Below are positions 62,842-64,000 of a DNA stretch of 64,000 nucleotides, in pieces. A model generated the notes under the pieces. That model was given only the letters and a program-made list of their open reading frames with translations. It did no database searches and was not told the DNA's origin. How positions within the stretch are numbered: the first letter of the stretch is position 1; each line of letters begins with the position of its first letter. The position numbers and the translations under genes are program-made. Source of the stretch: Halomonas sp. TA22 (GTDB lineage: Bacteria > Pseudomonadota > Gammaproteobacteria > Pseudomonadales > Halomonadaceae); NCBI RefSeq assembly GCF_013009075.1, contig NZ_CP053108.1, positions 2,108,001 through 2,172,000 of the forward strand, in the 5' to 3' direction.

Positions 62842-63877
62842 ACACGGCTTCGCCGAAACCGCCTCGGACACTGCAACGCTCAGCGTGCGGAAACTACGGG
62901 TGGAGTTCCCGACCCGCCACGGCACCCTGGTAGCGCTGGATGACGTCTCCTTCGATATCGCCCCCGGCGAAGTGCTTGGCGTGGTCGGCGAATCCGGCGC
63001 CGGCAAGTCGATGACCGGCAATGCGGTGATCCAGCTGCTCGAGCCGCCGGGGCGCATCGCCGGCGGCGAGGTGCATCTGGCCGGGAAGCGCATCGATGAC
63101 CTCGCCGAGGAGGATTTCGTGCCGCTGCGCGGTCGCCATATCGGCATGATCTTCCAGGACCCGCTGACCAGCCTCAACCCGCTGTTCTCGATCGGCGATC
63201 AGTTGATCGAGACGATCCGCACCCATCTGCCGATGGACGAGCGCCAGGCCCGCGAACGGGCACTGGAGCTGCTGCGCGAGGTGGGCATCCCGGCCCCCGA
63301 GACACGCCTTGGCGCCTATCCGCACCAGTTCTCCGGCGGCATGCGCCAGCGTGTGGTGATCGCCCTGGCGCTCGCCGCCGAGCCGGAACTGATCATCGCC
63401 GACGAGCCGACCACGGCACTCGACGTCTCGGTACAGGCGCAGATACTCGCGCTGCTCAAGCGGCTGTGCGCCGAGCGCGGCACCGCGGTAATGCTGGTCA
63501 CCCACGACATGGGGGTGATCGCCGAGACCGCCGACAGGGTGGCGGTGATGTACGCCGGGCGGCTGATCGAGATCGGCCCGGTGACTGCCGTGATTCGCGC
63601 CCCCAAGCATCCCTACAGCGAAGGGCTGATGGCCTCGATCCCCGGTATCGAGCAGACTCGCGAGCGCCTCTACCAAATCGAGGGTTCGATGCCGCGCCTG
63701 GCGGCGATCCCGCCCGGCTGCGCCTTCAACCCGCGCTGCCCGCACGCCCAGCCGCGCTGTCGCAGCGAGCGACCTGACCTGCTGCCGGCAGGGCCGGGCC
63801 TGGCGGCGTGCTGGCTGCACGATCCCATCGACCCGCTACCCCGGCTCGACGCGCAGGAGACACCCCATGCCATCTGA
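62816..63877 (+). CDS. ABC transporter ATP-binding protein, DppD/OppD type
   Basis: 353 residues from ATG 62816 (the GTG at 62813 is an equal option; GGGAGA upstream). Walker [12 protein letters not shown], signature [16 protein letters not shown], Walker [13 protein letters not shown] and a C-terminal cysteine-rich segment [12 protein letters not shown] typical of the DppD/OppD group that carries an Fe-S cluster. Confidence 0.92.
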   Translation: MSSTQNSAEHGFAETASDTATLSVRKLRVEFPTRHGTLVALDDVSFDIAPGEVLGVVGESGAGKSMTGNAVIQLLEPPGRIAGGEVHLAGKRIDDLAEEDFVPLRGRHIGMIFQDPLTSLNPLFSIGDQLIETIRTHLPMDERQARERALELLREVGIPAPETRLGAYPHQFSGGMRQRVVIALALAAEPELIIADEPTTALDVSVQAQILALLKRLCAERGTAVMLVTHDMGVIAETADRVAVMYAGRLIEIGPVTAVIRAPKHPYSEGLMASIPGIEQTRERLYQIEGSMPRLAAIPPGCAFNPRCPHAQPRCRSERPDLLPAGPGLAACWLHDPIDPLPRLDAQETPHAI

Positions 63878-64000
63878 CGCTCTCGAGGCTCCTGCCATGC
63901 CGCCACTTTCCGCACAGGGCGCCGTCGCCCAGCCAGACGTCCTGCTCGAGGCGGAGGACCTGGCGCGCCACTTCGATGTCTCCAAGCCCTGGCTCAACCG
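63867..64000 (+). CDS. ABC transporter ATP-binding protein, DppF/OppF type (cut by window end)
   Basis: The first 44 codons are visible from ATG 63867, which overlaps the DppD-type stop by 11 bp. VLLEAEDLARHFDVSKPWL is the usual N-terminal segment of OppF/DppF ATPases. The nucleotide-binding motifs lie beyond the window. Confidence 0.8.
   Translation, partial: MPSDALEAPAMPPLSAQGAVAQPDVLLEAEDLARHFDVSKPWLN

Noticed and set aside
61840-63177. 445-codon open frame on the minus strand over the DppC and DppD genes
   Set aside because: Antisense shadow of two clear ABC genes, with low-complexity Gln/Arg-rich content.

Overview
The window comes from a high-GC gammaproteobacterium, most likely a halophile of the Halomonadaceae (Halomonas type). 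The housekeeping stretch (gmk, rpoZ, spoT, ridA, then oxyR-recG, then hup, a rubredoxin reductase, ubiC remnant, ubiA, phoB, phoR) has an order typical of the Pseudomonas/Halomonas line. The taxonomic call is inference from gene order and protein character. No tRNA, rRNA, CRISPR array or intact insertion sequence was seen.

Positions 1-18,600 are accessory DNA with lower GC and many broken genes. The left end holds a formamidase tail and a broken DUF932 gene behind a hairpin that hides its ribosome binding site. A carboxylate island follows: a PEP-mutase/isocitrate-lyase family C-C lyase, a GntR regulator, a tripartite tricarboxylate transporter (tctCBA) and a LeuCD-like hydro-lyase. After a decayed MFS gene comes a six-gene minus-strand operon (TAXI-TRAP uptake, a beta-hydroxyacid dehydrogenase, a BKACE enzyme and a split AtuA protein) with a divergent LysR regulator. 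The island ends in a chimeric relic made of DUF932 and leuC fragments, both homologous to genes further left, and a broken zinc alcohol dehydrogenase.

Positions 18,600-28,200 hold an N-heterocycle catabolic region. It contains an inositol-monophosphatase-like gene, a four-gene ABC importer, and a nic-type ring-cleavage operon: a NicC-like monooxygenase, a nicE remnant, nicD, nicX and nicF. A TetR regulator follows. A 30-bp AT-rich element is shared by the importer and nic promoters and suggests co-regulation. The maleate isomerase nicE is reduced to 58 codons, and one importer permease seems to lack a membrane segment.

Positions 28,200-53,300 are mostly core: two MFS exporters (one with a possible 41-aa partner peptide), gmk-rpoZ-spoT-ridA, pagL, oxyR-recG, a YccS-like protein, a DUF3100 two-gene membrane module with an M20 amidohydrolase, a dehydrogenase/aldehyde dehydrogenase pair, hup, and ubiA-phoB-phoR behind a clear Pho box. 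The chorismate lyase gene ubiC is visibly decayed.

Positions 53,300-59,100 are the most striking part. A 2-oxoglutarate/Fe(II) oxygenase, an NMT1/THI5-type ABC importer and an 8-oxoguanine-deaminase-like enzyme each carry a copy of the same short structured leader. The three copies share GAGTAGAAGCGG and CATTGCT around a variable hairpin. I identify them as NMT1-motif (xanthine-I) riboswitches. Two of them have a Shine-Dalgarno-sequestering alternative pairing that predicts activation by ligand. Together they outline a xanthine-controlled purine uptake and oxidation system. The window ends in a dipeptide-type ABC operon cut by the right edge.
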